Assembly: GCF_905220415.1 (NCBI RefSeq) | Contig: NC_059537.1 | Location: 11,503,593 to 11,567,592 of the forward strand | Direction of reading: 5' to 3' | Source of the DNA: Colias croceus | Lineage: Eukaryota > Arthropoda > Insecta > Lepidoptera > Pieridae | DNA length: 64,000 bases | Shown here: in pieces, positions 20,888-33,771 of the stretch | Layout of the letters: every line of letters begins with the position of its first letter | Numbering within the stretch: position 1 is the first letter of the stretch | The notes under the pieces: generated by a model | Seen by the model: only the letters and a program-made list of their open reading frames with translations | The model's database searches: none | Told to the model about the DNA's origin: nothing | Made by a program: the position numbers and the translations under genes

Positions 20888-21988
20888 TTATATATATAAA
20901 TATAATATATTATGCTATCGCTCTATTTTTTTAAGTAGACCACAAGCACCGTACAACCATCACAGATTAAATGAAACACAAAATCAGCACATCCCGTAAA
21001 AACACGTAACATCAAACATTACATGGTTGTCAATTTAAACCTGCCATTTCCTCTTGGGGTTGACCTACCGTTCCTTTGATGTTCGCAGGCACCAAGCAAT
21101 GTTAATTAACCATCGATTTGACAACTTCCACTCAATATTTGTATTTGCGAAGCGAATATGGCAATCTGATTATGTTTACGGTTAAGTGGAGACTACCAAA
21201 TTATTGAATTTGCCCCGTTTATTTTGCATACGATAATGTTAAATGAGCTGTTGGCTCGTGCGTGATGTTACCTACGTTGATTATATTTTCTAAGCCTTTT
21301 TATTACAGCTTTAACATATTTTGTAATTATGAAGTGTTTCAAATATTTTAGCGACTTGTGTAATAAATTGTTTTTTTTTTTAATATAAATATGGGTTTTA
21401 TTTATTATTTAACACTTTAGCCGTTCACTCATGCTTCGTGATCTGAGATCAATCAACAATCTTATCCGAACTTCTGTAATAATGTTAACAAAGATGGCCA
21501 CTGACCGGCTTTGCCAGATAGTCAGTCGAATTATTAAGTTTCAAAACCTGTGTTATAGATATAATAATTTTCATATTATGTGTACCATATTCGATCCAAA
21601 TCTATTCAAACCTTTTTAAGCGTAACGAACGCCCAAATATCCATACACACAAATACCTCCCTTTAATAGGTCACACATCCATACAATATATACCTTCGTC
21701 TAAAAGCAGCAAATTGCCCCAATAATTTCTATTAAGTGTAGATTAAAAGAATGTGTACAGTAAACACGATATATCTCAATTTGAGTAAGTCAACTGGGAG
21801 TTAATTAAATAATTCCTGCCGTTCGCCCAAGTAAGCTTTTACTTAATGACAATTTAATGCTATACCCCGGCTTTACTTGTACTTCAGATTTCCTTGAGGG
21901 GTTTGCACCAAACAAGGGTTCAGGTGCTATCTTGTATTCATTATTAATCACATAATATTGTCGTATTTTAAAATAATGTTTAATTTAA
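20888..21988. other. Anonymous AT-rich DNA
   Basis: No supported feature. Confidence 0.5.
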
Positions 21989-22223
21989 TCCATACTAATA
22001 TTATAAATGCGAAAGTAACTCTGTCTGTCTGTTATTCAATGACTTAACTACTGAACCAATTTGCATGAAATTTGGTATAGGGATATTTTAATACCCGAGA
22101 AAGGACATAGGCTACTTTTTACCCCGGGACATAGGATGAGTTTTATCCCGGAAATCCCACGGGAACAGGGATTATGCGGGTTTTTCTTTGACTGCGCGGA
22201 CGAAGCCGCGGGTGGAACGCTAG
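21989..22223 (+). mobile_element. Non-autonomous Helitron-like element, type A
   Basis: A complete copy from TCCATACTAATATTATAAAT to GGTGGAACGCTAG, lying between A and T. A GC-rich stem-forming segment (CGCGGACGAAGCCGCG) lies just before the end. The 69-codon antisense frame across it is not a gene. Confidence 0.82.
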
Positions 22224-24189
22224 TATAGTATAAAACAACAGAATTTAATGTTATCATATTTTAATTTGAAAACTTTTTAAATGTTTTTTGAAAGTTCTGA
22301 TGGAAAAGAGTAATAGTTTTTTATTTATAATTTTTACATTTTGTAAAATAATGGACGACGTTTTATTATTAAAATTATACTACTTAGTCCCTATAATAAA
22401 AAGAGAATTTTCTACCAACTCTTTCACAATTCATTTTATCGAAAAACTTGAAGGTAATAATTTAAAATTACACGTTCTAATGAATCAAAAGAAATTCCGT
22501 AATCGTCATGGCGCCTACAAATTGTTCACGCAAAACTTCGACTCGTTAAAATTGTGAGGAAAGCTGCGAAATTCTTTTTGATTATCACTAATTACAAGGG
22601 GGTGGCCGTTTATGAAAATTTCAACTGGATTCCGGTTCATTGACCCGGCTCGAAATTGTTGGGAGAGATGTTTTTAAATTGTAAACAACATTAAATTGTA
22701 TATTTATTACTACGAAAAATATTTTTTTCTAAGAAAATTTCGTAGCCAAATCAGAATTTGAGTATGACTCAAACTTAATTTTGTAGGTAATTTCTTACAG
22801 CGAAATAAGAAAAAACTTTAGCGCAAGATATACAAAACAATTATTACCATTCTGTTGAAAGTACAGTTTTTCTAAGAATAGATATTAATTTATATAGTTA
22901 TTTTTAGATTATTTGTTTTATGTTTCCCTTTCCGATGAACAAGCTTACAGATCTTGTGACTAAAACTCTAAATTGTAGACACTTTATTAAGAAAGTTTCG
23001 AAGAAAAACAATTTTTTAACAAGATTCATAATACAATTATATATTAATATCAGTAACCGCTCGGTTACGAAAGATTTTTTATAGAGAAAAACAAAACACC
23101 TCTATTTATACGTCACACTTATCATATCTAGTAATTTTTTGAGAGGAGGTTAAGAAGACTTGTTAAATGAATTAATATTTAGGTAATAACAAATATTTTT
23201 CGACCATCTATTTATTATCACGAAAGTAAAAAGAACATGAAATTAATTTAATTACTCTGAAACATATTATTTTACCTAAAAATATATACGCTTTAAGCTT
23301 CTTTGGTTTAAAGCTATAAAGGCTCGTCAAGACCTACATTTTAATGTATGACATAATTATACACACGTCTTTAGAATTAAACATAGCAAGCAATTATACG
23401 TTAATTAGGATTTAACCACAATATTTTTGTATTGAAATGCTAAAGCTTTTCATTTTGTATGGGCAAAATGCATTTCACATTTTCCATTACCCACTAGGTC
23501 ATACATAAAGCTGAATAAAGGTAAGTATATCAGGTCAAATATACTTCAAGGCTTGCAGTAGTTCGTGTGGATATTCGAATAAAAAGCCTTTCAAACTGCG
23601 CTTAAGTATTACGTGAAAATATTACCAAGTCTCCGTTAAAACGTAAGAAATATTTGCTTAAAAACTGTGTCACGTTTGAGTTATAATGAAGTGATTTAAC
23701 CATGTGCTATTGCCGTGGGCTTAATATTGAGGCAAGCGTTTTAATTAACGGAAAAATAAAGTCTTAACTACGGTAAACTATTGTTTGTTTAAGTCGGTCG
23801 CGTTTATGGTGGAAACCAGTTATTCTTTATGTTCATGTAGTGTTAACATTGTGAATAGATTTATAATTATTTGAAATATATTTTATGGAATCAGGAATAT
23901 TAACAAGATAAAATACCTTTAATGAAGGAAAAAATAATAGAGAGAACTTTCTTTTCGAGCTTTAGAAGCAATAAACAAGGTTGTATTTTTTTTTTGTTTC
24001 ATACCTAAGAACTCAATAATAATTTCTGAAAATCAGATGTTTTGCGCGAAGTGACAGTAGTATACCCACCTCAACGCTTCGCTTATGAGGCGTGCAATAG
24101 ATGTGTTTTTAATTAGTATAATATATGAGGTGTTATAAATTTATTCTCAAATATTGTTTTTCTTGCTATTATTATTCTTTTTCTCTGTT
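22224..24189. other. Anonymous AT-rich DNA, 2 kb
   Basis: No gene or defined repeat seen. The 89-codon frame at 22288-22557 is Asn/Lys/Phe-rich with no known domain. Confidence 0.5.
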
Positions 24190-24343
24190 CGCGTCCCGCC
24201 AATATTACCTGGTATGGTTGCCTGGTAGAGATCACTACTTAGTGATAAGGCCGCCAAGTTAGTTGTACTCTGTTTTTAGCTGTAAGTAATTCAAAGGTTT
24301 CCTATTTATACAATTAATTAAGTGTTAAATAAATAAATAAATA
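24190..24343 (+). mobile_element. Probable LINE 3' end with AAAT-repeat tail
   Basis: CTGGTAGAGATCACTACTTA, GTGATAAGGCCGCC and TTGTACTCTGTTTTT, then a (AAAT)n tail at about 24327-24343, look like a LINE 3' UTR common in Lepidoptera by recall. There is no RT-coding part and I saw no target duplication. Left edge approximate. Confidence 0.5.
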
Positions 24344-24683
24344 GCATAATATAATAAATAAATTGTTTTATTTTTGTTTTCACTATACCAATTCTATTCC
24401 AGACAATTTTATATGAAATATCATATCATCCTGTACCATATATGTAATTAGATTACATTTGTGTATCAATCCACAAATAGACAAATCAAAAAGCATACCA
24501 ATGCATTTAAATTAAACGATTAAATATTATTCCCAAACGCGATGATAGAGGTTATAAAATAAATAAAACTCGTTTGTTTGTCGAAATCACGTTTGTGGTG
24601 CTAATTAAACACATTAGTTTATTTCCATCGAAATTATCGCGTGGTACAGACTCAACAAATAGTTATAATTTATACATTTAGGA

Positions 24684-25040
24684 CCGGCTACTCACCTACC
24701 TGCAGCAGGGGCAATATTGGAATTGCACCCTTAATTGTGATGTGTATAGGCAAGCAGGAGCAACTTAAACCGGCTAATCACCTACTTGCAGCAGGGGCAA
24801 TATTGGAATTGCACCCTTAATCGGCTCCTTAGTTGTGATGTGTATACTGTATAGGCAAGTAGGGACAACAGCCGGCTACTCACTTACCTGCAGTAGGGGC
24901 AATATTGGAGTTTGGCTCCTTAATAATTGTGATGTGTACAGGCAAGCAGGGGCAACAGAGAACAGCTGAAATAGCTCCGACCGCCGTGCAACCGAGATTG
25001 TTACAATATTACCCCTGCGGCAGGTACGTGAGTAGCCGGC
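24684..25040. repeat. Foldback element with an internal tandem array
   Basis: Three consecutive units start at 24684, 24770 and 24872, each opening CCGGCTA.TCAC.TAC.TGCAG and running through GGGGCAATATTGGA and TTGTGATGTGTA to GGCAAG.AGG.. (about 86-102 bp). After unique sequence, the block ends in the reverse complement of the unit start (25004-25040: CAATATTACCCCTGC to GTGAGTAGCCGGC). So the outermost parts form terminal inverted repeats of about 35 bp while the left arm is tandemly repeated. No coding capacity. Confidence 0.85.
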
Positions 25041-25670
25041 TTAATTTGTAATGTACTGTTGACAGTTATTATTCGAAAAATACCGGCGCGCTTTCGATAA
25101 AGAATTATTGTATTGGGAACGGCATTTATATTTATTCATTTTAAAGATCCTTTCTGTTTTAATCCGTTGGAACAAAAAGCTCTATGCAATGAATATAATT
25201 GAACTCTTTATAGTATTGCTCAGCGTACGCAAAAACAATGAAAGTGGAAAATTAAAAGAAAATGTGCATTTTGAAGATTAAATAGGTGAAACTAAATAAG
25301 TTATACTTAAGGTGAATCTGTGAGTAGTTGGATAAACCTATTCGATAGCAATCCATTTATTTTAAAATGTTTATATTTTTTTTATACGTATAGAACGTAG
25401 ATCTTTTAAGATTAATTACAATTACAGCATTAATCATATTTAAAATATAGGTAGAATATTATTAGTTTTAATGAAACCAACAAAATCACAGCCCCACAGC
25501 AATTTAATTTAATTTTGAAGCGATATACAATTTCATTAATATAATGTGTGTTCGTTTAATTAGAAAATGTTATTTTTGCGAGTACAAAATCACACTCTAT
25601 AGAAATTATTTTGACAGATGAGGAACTATAATAATAATTTATTATGAGGTACTAAAAAGGTTTTACGTAG
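25041..25670. other. Anonymous AT-rich DNA
   Basis: No supported feature. Confidence 0.5.
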
Positions 25671-25880
25671 GTTTATAAAGAGGAAAACTATGTTTGTTTG
25701 TTTGATTGTAATGAATAGGCTCATAAACTACTGGACCGATTTTAAAAATTCTTTCACCATTCGAAAGCTACATTATCCACGAGTAATATAGGATAGGTTT
25801 TATCCCGGAAATTCCACGGGAACGGGAACTATGCTAGTTTTTCTTTGAAACCGCGGGCGGAGCCGCCGGCGGAAAGCTAG
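25671..25880 (+). mobile_element. Helitron-like element, type A-related with divergent 5' half
   Basis: The right half (AGGATAGGTTTTATCCCGGA, CCACGGGAACGGGAACTATG, GCCGGCGGAAAGCTAG then T) is type A. The left half (GTTTGTTTGTTTGATTG, AATAGGCTCATAAACTACTG, CATTCGAAAGCTACATTATC) is different, so it is a separate subfamily or chimera. 5' end approximate. Confidence 0.65.
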
Positions 25881-25909
25881 TGTCTGATTAAATACACTCT
25901 ACTTTAAAA

Positions 25910-26086
25910 TCTTAATATATATAAATCTCGTGTCACAATGTTTGTCCTCAATGGACTCCTAAACCACTTAACCGATTATAATAAAATTCGCACACCATGT
26001 GCAGTTCGATCCAACTTGAGAGATAGGATAGTTTAAATCTCAAATCGTTTTAGAGAAAGTGGGCGAATCCGCGGGCGGTAAGCTAG
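25910..26086 (+). mobile_element. Helitron-like element, type D
   Basis: It runs from TCTTAATATATATAAATCTC to GCGGGCGGTAAGCTAG, then T. The inner CACAATGTTTGTCCTCAATG and TTCGCACACCATGTGCAG blocks recur inverted at 27094-27262. Confidence 0.75.
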
Positions 26087-26490
26087 TAATGTTATAAATT
26101 ATAGATAAGCTATAATACACATAGCATAACGCAACGCGCTCAAAATCAAGTATTTATATAGCTTATGTGTTATACTAATAACCTATACTCTTATAAAGTT
26201 TCATCCAAATCTGTCTAGTAGTTGCGAATCTCGGTAATTGAAGCTCATTTCAGCTACCTCTACCGCAGTACAAACACATTGAATGATAAATAGCAAATAC
26301 CTAACACCAGGATGGGTTCTAGTCAATAATGACGTCATTAAGGGTGGCAATGATGAATCACCACACCCCTTAACTGCGGCGTGTTTGCAGACATTGGATA
26401 CGATGCACTTATCTGAAATTGTGGGAACTGTATACTGTGTAAATGAATTTTGCAATTAAACAACAAGATGATAGAATATTTAGAGAATTA

Positions 26491-26873
26491 TACAGGGTTA
26501 GTTTTCAATGACTGGCCAAATTTCATACAGAAATGGTTCAGAATCGATAACATTTTCGATCTAATGAAAAAAAAAAACATTTTTTTTTATTATATTTCAT
26601 TCCTGTCCGCCACTAAGAAGCGAACGTGTGGACATTACAAAAGCACAATTCAGTTCAACAACCTAGATAGGTAGAAGTTAGCACACACATAAATTTGGCG
26701 ATGCGCGCACGCACACAAGTGCATTGATTATCGCGTGTTTACGATTAAGGAAAATTTTAAGACATTTTCAAATGAATGCTATTATTTATTTTTTTTTTAT
26801 TCGACAATAATATTTCAAATGTACCTTTGGTTTAATATTAAATTTTGGCTGGTCATTGAAAACTAACCCTGTA
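26491..26873. mobile_element. TIR element (MITE) with about 34-bp ends
   Basis: TACAGGGTTAGTTTTCAATG at the left is met by its exact reverse complement at the right. Pairing continues with two mismatches and one gap through the CCAAATTT block. TA dinucleotides at the ends fit a TA target duplication. The frame at 26450-26674 crosses the left end and is not a gene. Superfamily not fixed; TA duplication would suit Tc1/mariner-like elements. Confidence 0.8.
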
Positions 26874-27093
26874 TGAAACTGTGTTTGCGGATATCAGATA
26901 CGACGCACTATTCTGAAAATATAGTAAATATTTTGTTTGAAATAAAATATAATTGATGTCCCTATTGAATATTTAGAGCAAGAATATCAAATTGGATTAA
27001 ATGTATGTAAAAAATATCCCGCCATCATTAACAAAAATTAAACAGTAGGTAGAGCTTGTTAATAACTATTCCCTCTGAAGACCTATAAAATTA

Positions 27094-27262
27094 CTAGTGG
27101 TCCGCCCCGGCTTCGCCCGTGGTACCTACATGTTTAAAAACTATCCTATCTCTCAAGTTGGATCGAACTGCACATGGTGTGCGAATTTTATTATAATCGG
27201 TTAAGTAGTTTAGGAGTCCATTGAGGACAAACATTGTGACACGAGATTTATATATATTAAGA
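27094..27262 (-). mobile_element. Helitron-like element, type D
   Basis: The minus strand runs from TCTTAATATATATAAATCTC to CCGGGGCGGACCACTAG with flanking A and T. It matches 25910-26086 through the middle but has a different GC-rich 3' tip (GGCGAAGCCGGGGCGGACCA), like the end of the type E copy at 7675. Confidence 0.75.
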
Positions 27263-27983
27263 TTATGAAGGATAAATACTATAACATGTTATTGTTTATC
27301 TACTATCTTTTACCTATGTTATGTTAAAGTGTATGTATTAAATAATTATATTAAATATGAATATACATCTAATTTATTGAAGGAATTATAAAGCTTTTGC
27401 ATTTAATTTTCTTTTAAATTTTTGCATTAATCAAATATGATGAATGATGATATTTTTGAAACAATCCAAAAAGGTTTTCTGTGAATTTCATAATCTTTTG
27501 TGCTATAAAACTAAAAAAATTTCAACGTTAGTGCATAATATTTTAGGTCAAAATATCGTAAAAAAGAGGTATGTGTCAGCAAGCCAGGCCGGATTTCCAC
27601 CTAGAACCATGAGGCTATACAAAAAATAGACTACTGGTTTTCACGAAATATATATCCATACATTGACTTTGGAATTTTACTATAGTGAAATATCACTACC
27701 TAATAAGGTATATCTTCTTCACAAGCAGTTTGTGGTGGACGTCACTCTTTCTAGAAAAACAGCTGATTAGATCTGTATAAAAATTCAGTACAGAAATATT
27801 TTCCTACATACGCCACTTTATAGTGGAAGATCACACGAGTGATACTGCAGAGCTAGTTAAGAACATTTCTTTTAATCTTCAACGGGAGTCAAAATAGGTA
27901 AGTGAACAATGTTAAGTCGTAGCACAAAATTACATAACTATTGTGAGTTCATAATGGACGTACATAATACATTATGAGTACAA
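27263..27983. other. Anonymous AT-rich DNA
   Basis: No supported feature. Confidence 0.5.
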
Positions 27984-28181
27984 CTAGCTTACCGCCCGTG
28001 GCTTCGCCCGCTTTGTCTAAATAAATTATATGTCCTAATAAATTATGTACTAAAACCTTCCTCTTGAATCACTCTATCTATTAAAAAAAACCGCATCAAA
28101 ATCCGTTGCGTAGTTTTAAAGATTTAATCATACAAAGGGACATAGGGACAGAGAAACCAACTTTTTTATACTATGTAGTGA
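27984..28181 (-). mobile_element. Helitron-like element, type C
   Basis: The minus strand runs from TCACTACATAGTATAAAA to GGCGGTAAGCTAG with flanking A and T. A short segment around CTAATAAATTATATG is partly duplicated compared with other type C copies. Confidence 0.77.
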
Positions 28182-30046
28182 TTACTAAAGCTTTCTAAAA
28201 GCTCGTAAGCTATATTTATTAATTTATTTAGCATATAATAAGACCCACAGCGTAACGCATTACGCAATACACAGATTATAATATTGTAATAACTTGATTG
28301 CCTCTCATTTAAATCGGATTACCTGGAGTGCATGTAACTCGTGATTCCGAATTGATTACATAGCCTATAAACTATGATAATATTATTATGTGTGATGAAT
28401 AGAACATAATGTTATAAATAAATATTATTATTATTACATATTTTCTAATGTAACATGATTTTATTGTTACATTTTTGCAGTCTGAAAAAGGAATTAACAA
28501 TGCTTATTTACTATTTGTATTATCATGTAATGTGGCTGTCCTATGATAAATCCAATTCTAACACGATATGAAAATCAGTCAGGTGGAGAATAATTATAAA
28601 TTTAGAAATAAAATTCATCAGTATAATTATTTTATATAGCCCAATGGATAGTCCCTTTTCCATTCAATAAACCTACAAGTCCACCAGTTTTAAATATAAA
28701 AAGGGGGACACAGAAATCGAAACATTTTATTATATTTGATAAAACGCATTAAGTTTAAGAGTGAGTGAAGTGGCTAAAACCTCAGTCTGAGTGCTGTTGT
28801 AGGTTGACCATAATGATATTTACCCAGAACATCCACTTTGTAACGTAACGTTTTATGTACAGCATTACCATCCAATCAAAACTCATCCCTATCGTTAACG
28901 GAATAGAACTCAAAATATATCGGAGATTTATGCTAAGATGCCATTTCCCTCTTGAAATCTTCCTTGCAGGAAAACTCAACGATTTATGTTTAAAATTCAT
29001 TTTGTCGGTCGGTGAGGATGCAAAAAATACGTTCTACATAAATAAAGTCACGTATGTAATTAAGAAATTAAGGTTTACTTTTGATGCGCATCCCACTTTT
29101 TTTACATATATTTTTAACTTTAAATAGGTTTACTGCAAAGCTTTCCATGGAGTTGTAATGTAGAATTTTTAGTCAAAAGTGAGTTAATTATAACACTATA
29201 TTGATTTAATGTAAAATGTCATAATTATCAAATTAGTCTTTCTTACTCGCCCTCGATTCCTTATTATTTAATGAATGTTTATATAATGATTTTTTTTACC
29301 ATTACATAATATTACAAATAAATGCAAGGAGCATGATAAATTGAATTCAATTAATTTCAGAATACTGCAAAATAAAAAATAAAAATCATTAATTTTCCTA
29401 CGTTAAAGAAAAAATAACTGCAATCAATCAACACACACGCCTATAGTAGCTTTACAAAGCAAGCATCAATAAAAATCAATACTCGAATAATTTCTTAATG
29501 AAGAAAAAGAACAACATTCAATTTATCGTATGAAAAGTGTTACTATATGTAATTTTCAGTGTCACTCGCGTCAACGGAAGTCGTTAGCTTGCTACCGCCC
29601 ATACTTCCGACGTTTGACAGCATAATTATATATGCAATATGAATTTTTATGAATAATTCAGCTGGTAATCTTAATAATGTTATTTGGAGGTGACATATTT
29701 GAAACTTGATATGGTTGGAAAGTTTATTTGTGACTTTTCAGAGTTTTTGTAAAAATAGGACACGTTTTTAGACTGAATGTAAAGTATAGATTCTGTTATA
29801 ATTTTACATGAGTCGTCATAACATATCATGTAGGTACAACTTTTTGATTTTATCTTCTCTAATGGAATTGTGGGTATGGTATAATAAACGTACGTAATTA
29901 TTATGACAAAATCTTTGATAAAATGAAACCAATATTTTTCTTTTACCTCACGAAACTAAAAAGGATAATGCGTAAGTATTTATTAGCAATTTTTGAAATT
30001 AACATTGTTGAATTACTGAATATCAATGATACCAGTAACAAAAAAA
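28182..30046. other. Anonymous AT-rich DNA
   Basis: No gene seen. Frames at 28782-29000 (minus) and 28855-29127 (plus) overlap in opposite directions and show no known domain. Confidence 0.5.
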
Positions 30047-30213
30047 AGACGTGTGGCACTCGGGGACTGCCGCGGTAAAGCTATTGCATAGCATGCCTTC
30101 AAGCCACACCTCCGAGCCCGTCGGAGTGGGGAGCGTGAGGTTTTTTTCGTTACGGAATTTTTCGATCCGGTCCCCGCTCTCAAGGCCCGCGATAGAAGCT
30201 ATGCAATAGCTTA
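30047..30213 (+). repeat. GC-rich interspersed repeat, copy 2 (complete)
   Basis: It starts GACGTGTGGCACTCGGGGAC and contains the same 120-bp core as 4690-4812. An inverted pair of about 15 bp (TAAAGCTATTGCATAGC at 30076-30092, AGCTATGCAATAGCTTA at 30197-30213) closes the core into a stem. The repeat is absent from the flanks. Family not recognised. Confidence 0.72.
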
Positions 30214-30342
30214 AAAATTAAATATCCTGTAAACAGACAACACTATAATCCCAAACATAATAGATACGTAACTTTCTAGTAAGCTGTGCCAAAGATATAC
30301 AAAGCTCATTAATTTATGAAATCTAGGAAGGTAGATACTAAG

Positions 30343-30531
30343 TTACTACATAGTATAAAACAAAGTCGCTTTCTCTGTCCCTATGTCCCTAGTATGCTTA
30401 AATCTTTAAAACTACGCAACGGATTTTGATGCGGTTTTTTTTTAATAGATAGAGTGATTCAAGAGGAAGGTTTTAGTATATAATTTATTAGGTTTTAGAC
30501 AAAGCGGGCGAAGCCGCGGGCGGTAAGCTAG
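30343..30531 (+). mobile_element. Helitron-like element, type C
   Basis: It runs from TTACTACATAGTATAAAACA (first C changed to T) to GCGGGCGGTAAGCTAG, then T. It carries the standard type C inner blocks, including GATTCAAGAGGAAGGTTTTA. Confidence 0.77.
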
Positions 30532-31112
30532 TTATTATTAAACGTTTTCCTTCATCCGTGATCGATTTTTTTTTATATTCCTTTAAAACTTATATTTATA
30601 ATATATTTCAATGCTATAAAAAACTTCAACGTTCTTTATTTGGAAACCATCAGTTCTTTTATACCTACGCAATCCGTTTTTTATATTCTCTTTATGGGAT
30701 GCATACACGTGCTGCCTTAAATGTTTTCTTTACAACTTTTCGAATACTAATGTCGGGATAAGCCTTTCGCGAAGTTTCCGCCTCAACTTGTTTTTGATAA
30801 CCCCAAACCTTGAAATAATATTATCCATGTAATAAAACTTTATTTTCCATGTTCGAATAATAATGTGGATACGTTTTGCGGATGAAAAACTCGTTAACTG
30901 TTATTGCTTTTTTTAACATATTAATAAATATTTTTAAATTGAAACAGCGCGCGCAACACTTAAACCATTAAATTTCTATTAACTATGTTTAAATAAATAA
31001 CTACAACAAATGACGATGTATAATCCGTCCAACCCACTCCTAATCACTTTTTAAGAATGTGTATTGTATAATAGTAACCTGTAGAAAGTGCGTTAACTCA
31101 ACCTCCTCCAAC

Positions 31113-31334
31113 TCCTACTTAATATTATAAATGCGAAAGTTTGTGAGGATGTGTGTGTGTTTGTTACTCTTTCACGCAAATTCTACTAAACCGATTACAA
31201 TGAAATTTAGCACACATATAGAGGGTAACTTGTATTAACACATAGGATAGGTTTTATCCCGTAAATCTCACGGGAACGGGAACTATACGGGTTTTCTTTT
31301 GAAAAAGCGGGCGTAACAGCGGGCGGAAATCTAG
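31113..31334 (+). mobile_element. Helitron-like element, type A
   Basis: It runs from TCCTACTTAATATTATAAAT through GCGAAAGTTTGTGAGGATGT and TAGGATAGGTTTTATCCC to GGGCGGAAATCTAG, then T. It belongs with 34888, 48503, 49460 and 56920, a subgroup with GTTACTCTTTCACGCAAAT. Confidence 0.8.
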
Positions 31335-33771
31335 TGACTCTATGAAATCATTTTGCGTATTCTGTAGTACCTATTCACAAACCTTATACGATTATTTACT
31401 ACACGATCTTCTCAATAAACATTGCTTAATTCGAAACCCGATAGAGCATGATGTTCATCCAATACAAATTAGAATACAAGCCCTGACAGACATTCAAAGT
31501 GTATCCCAACAAATACAATTTTATTATGCGGTCTCTTTTAACGCAATATTGAGTATTACAAGTGGAGTCCTTTGAAATTTTTTCAAGTGTAAAATTCCCG
31601 TTCATTCCATTTACTTTCAGCTTAATGAAATTTTCGATACAGTCCGTTTGTACAATGAACGATTCAGAGTCGGGGAATATTAAAAAAATATTAATACATT
31701 TTAATTTATTCGATTGCGATTCGAACATTATGAAAATGCTTTTTGTTGATTAACTTTCGGTTTTAATGTTAAGTTTATTTTCAGAGTTTGTTATTTATTG
31801 ATTATAATATTGGCTTTATTAAATTAAATCTCCATTAGACAAAAGGATTGTGCAAAACAATCTTTATAATATTATTTTACATAACAATAATAAAAATAAC
31901 TGATATATTAATTTGTAGATTTAACCAAGCGTTATTCCTCGTCAATCGTAACTTACTTACTGATTATTATTATTCACAATATAAATTAACATATGTGGCG
32001 ATAAATGTATTTGAATGCAACTTCTTAAACGTATTTTCCATCAAGATACTTCTTTAACAACTCAAGACAAAAGTATAGTCAATTTTGGTTTTTACACTAC
32101 CTACCTACTTACTTAACTGAAGTTTTATTTGAACTGCAAATAATATATTTTTTTTATTTTTTTATTATTGTATTTCGTTTTCCATGCTTGGTGTATATGT
32201 ACAATAAAATATCCAATAAAATAAATAATCAACCACTACCAAATCTTGTTTCATTCGCAAATTACGCGGCAAGAAGTGTTTTTACTATTCCCTCACTTTC
32301 AATCAAAGTTACAAAAATGCATATTTATTTATTTCCTCATCGCCTTAAGCTTTCGTTTATTAAAAATGGGGGACCTAGCACCCTTAGTAATCTTAACAGA
32401 CCCTGAGGCTATCGATTTCAGCTTCAAGATTGAAATTGAAAACAAAGATATTGCCAATTTCGCTATTACTCCTATTACGAGGTGATCTCAAGTGTAATAT
32501 TCGAGAATATTGAATTCGTTCGATGATGTTAATATTGTTAACGAAAATGTGGAAGATTTCAAGGAATTGGTTTTGGACACGTCGTAGATACGAGGATAAC
32601 GTGATTGTTATTGGTATAAATTTTGTTCTGAGTGTCTTTGAAATCTAGCAATTTAGTAAAATTGTTGAACGATATATTACAGAAAAAAAAATGATGCTAC
32701 GGAGAATGTGTACTTAAATGCAATTAGAATATGAAACTTCAGTAAAATAATTAATAAATTAAAATTGTGCTAGAATGTACATTTTAGATCCTTGTAATTA
32801 CAATTTTAATTACTTTGTGAAACATCGAAATACAAGAAAATTTATTCATATATATTCTGTCCTAGATTTAGTTCTCACTAGGTTCCAACTAAAGTTAATA
32901 CCCGAGGGTAACAAACTTTTCAAACAGAATCCATCTTAAATATAAATTTATTTTATTAGAAAATTTTATTAGAATCCATCTTGATAATTCGTAATAACTA
33001 AACAGATATCAAGCTTTCTGAATAACATTCTATTCTATCAATTTTGTATCGATAAAAAACAACAAAGTACACAAACAATGCTTTGATTCAATAATGTCCC
33101 CTACCACGCTGAACATTAAGACGCAAATTAAGTACATCCTGCAATTTTCTCACAAATAAGACGAATGGGAAGCAATCCGGCGACTAAACAGCGGAACCAA
33201 TTCTGAGCTCATCCGTGTTTGTCAAAGTGCTTCCTTTGATATTTACTTTCGGTTCTCGAATTATAAATATGACTTTGTGTTTCAATTTTTGCTGTCTGCT
33301 GCTGTTTACATTAAAGTATTATGTGTTTATGAAGATGCGTTGATTCGGTTTGCATATGTTTTTTGTGGTAAGTAAAAGTTATTTCAAACTTGAGAACGGC
33401 TGGATATTCTTTTTTAATAATTTGTACACATGAATTTCAAGAGTAATAAAACAAAGCATGGGTTCATTAAAAATGTATATAGAAATATGTATATAGAAAT
33501 ATGTAATTTCACCTACTCTCTAAGTTGTGCTGTACTAGTACTATTTATTACCTTCTCTATCTGCACAGGGTGTAATCGTTAAGTGTGCACAGGCGATTAT
33601 TCCGTAACTATTGCAGATATCAAAAAAAAAAATACTGATATCGAAAGTCCTTTACCTAATGAGTAAAATGACATTAATAACTTTTTAAAAATAAAATGGG
33701 AACTATCCAAAAATTTTACACCAAACACTCCCATACATCCATCCCCTGTATACACATAATATTAAAATACT
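31335..33771. other. Anonymous AT-rich DNA, 2.4 kb
   Basis: No supported gene. 33562-33750 (from AGGGTGTAATCGTTAAGTGT) may be a dispersed repeat, but no second copy is present here. Confidence 0.5.

Noticed and set aside
29573..29625. Inverted words GGAAGT and ACTTCC with nearby GTCAA/TTTGAC
   Set aside because: Pairing is gapped and short, so it is not convincing as an element.
33562..33750. Repeat beginning AGGGTGTAATCGTTAAGTGT
   Set aside because: It feels familiar as a lepidopteran repeat, but no ends, duplication or second copy are visible here.
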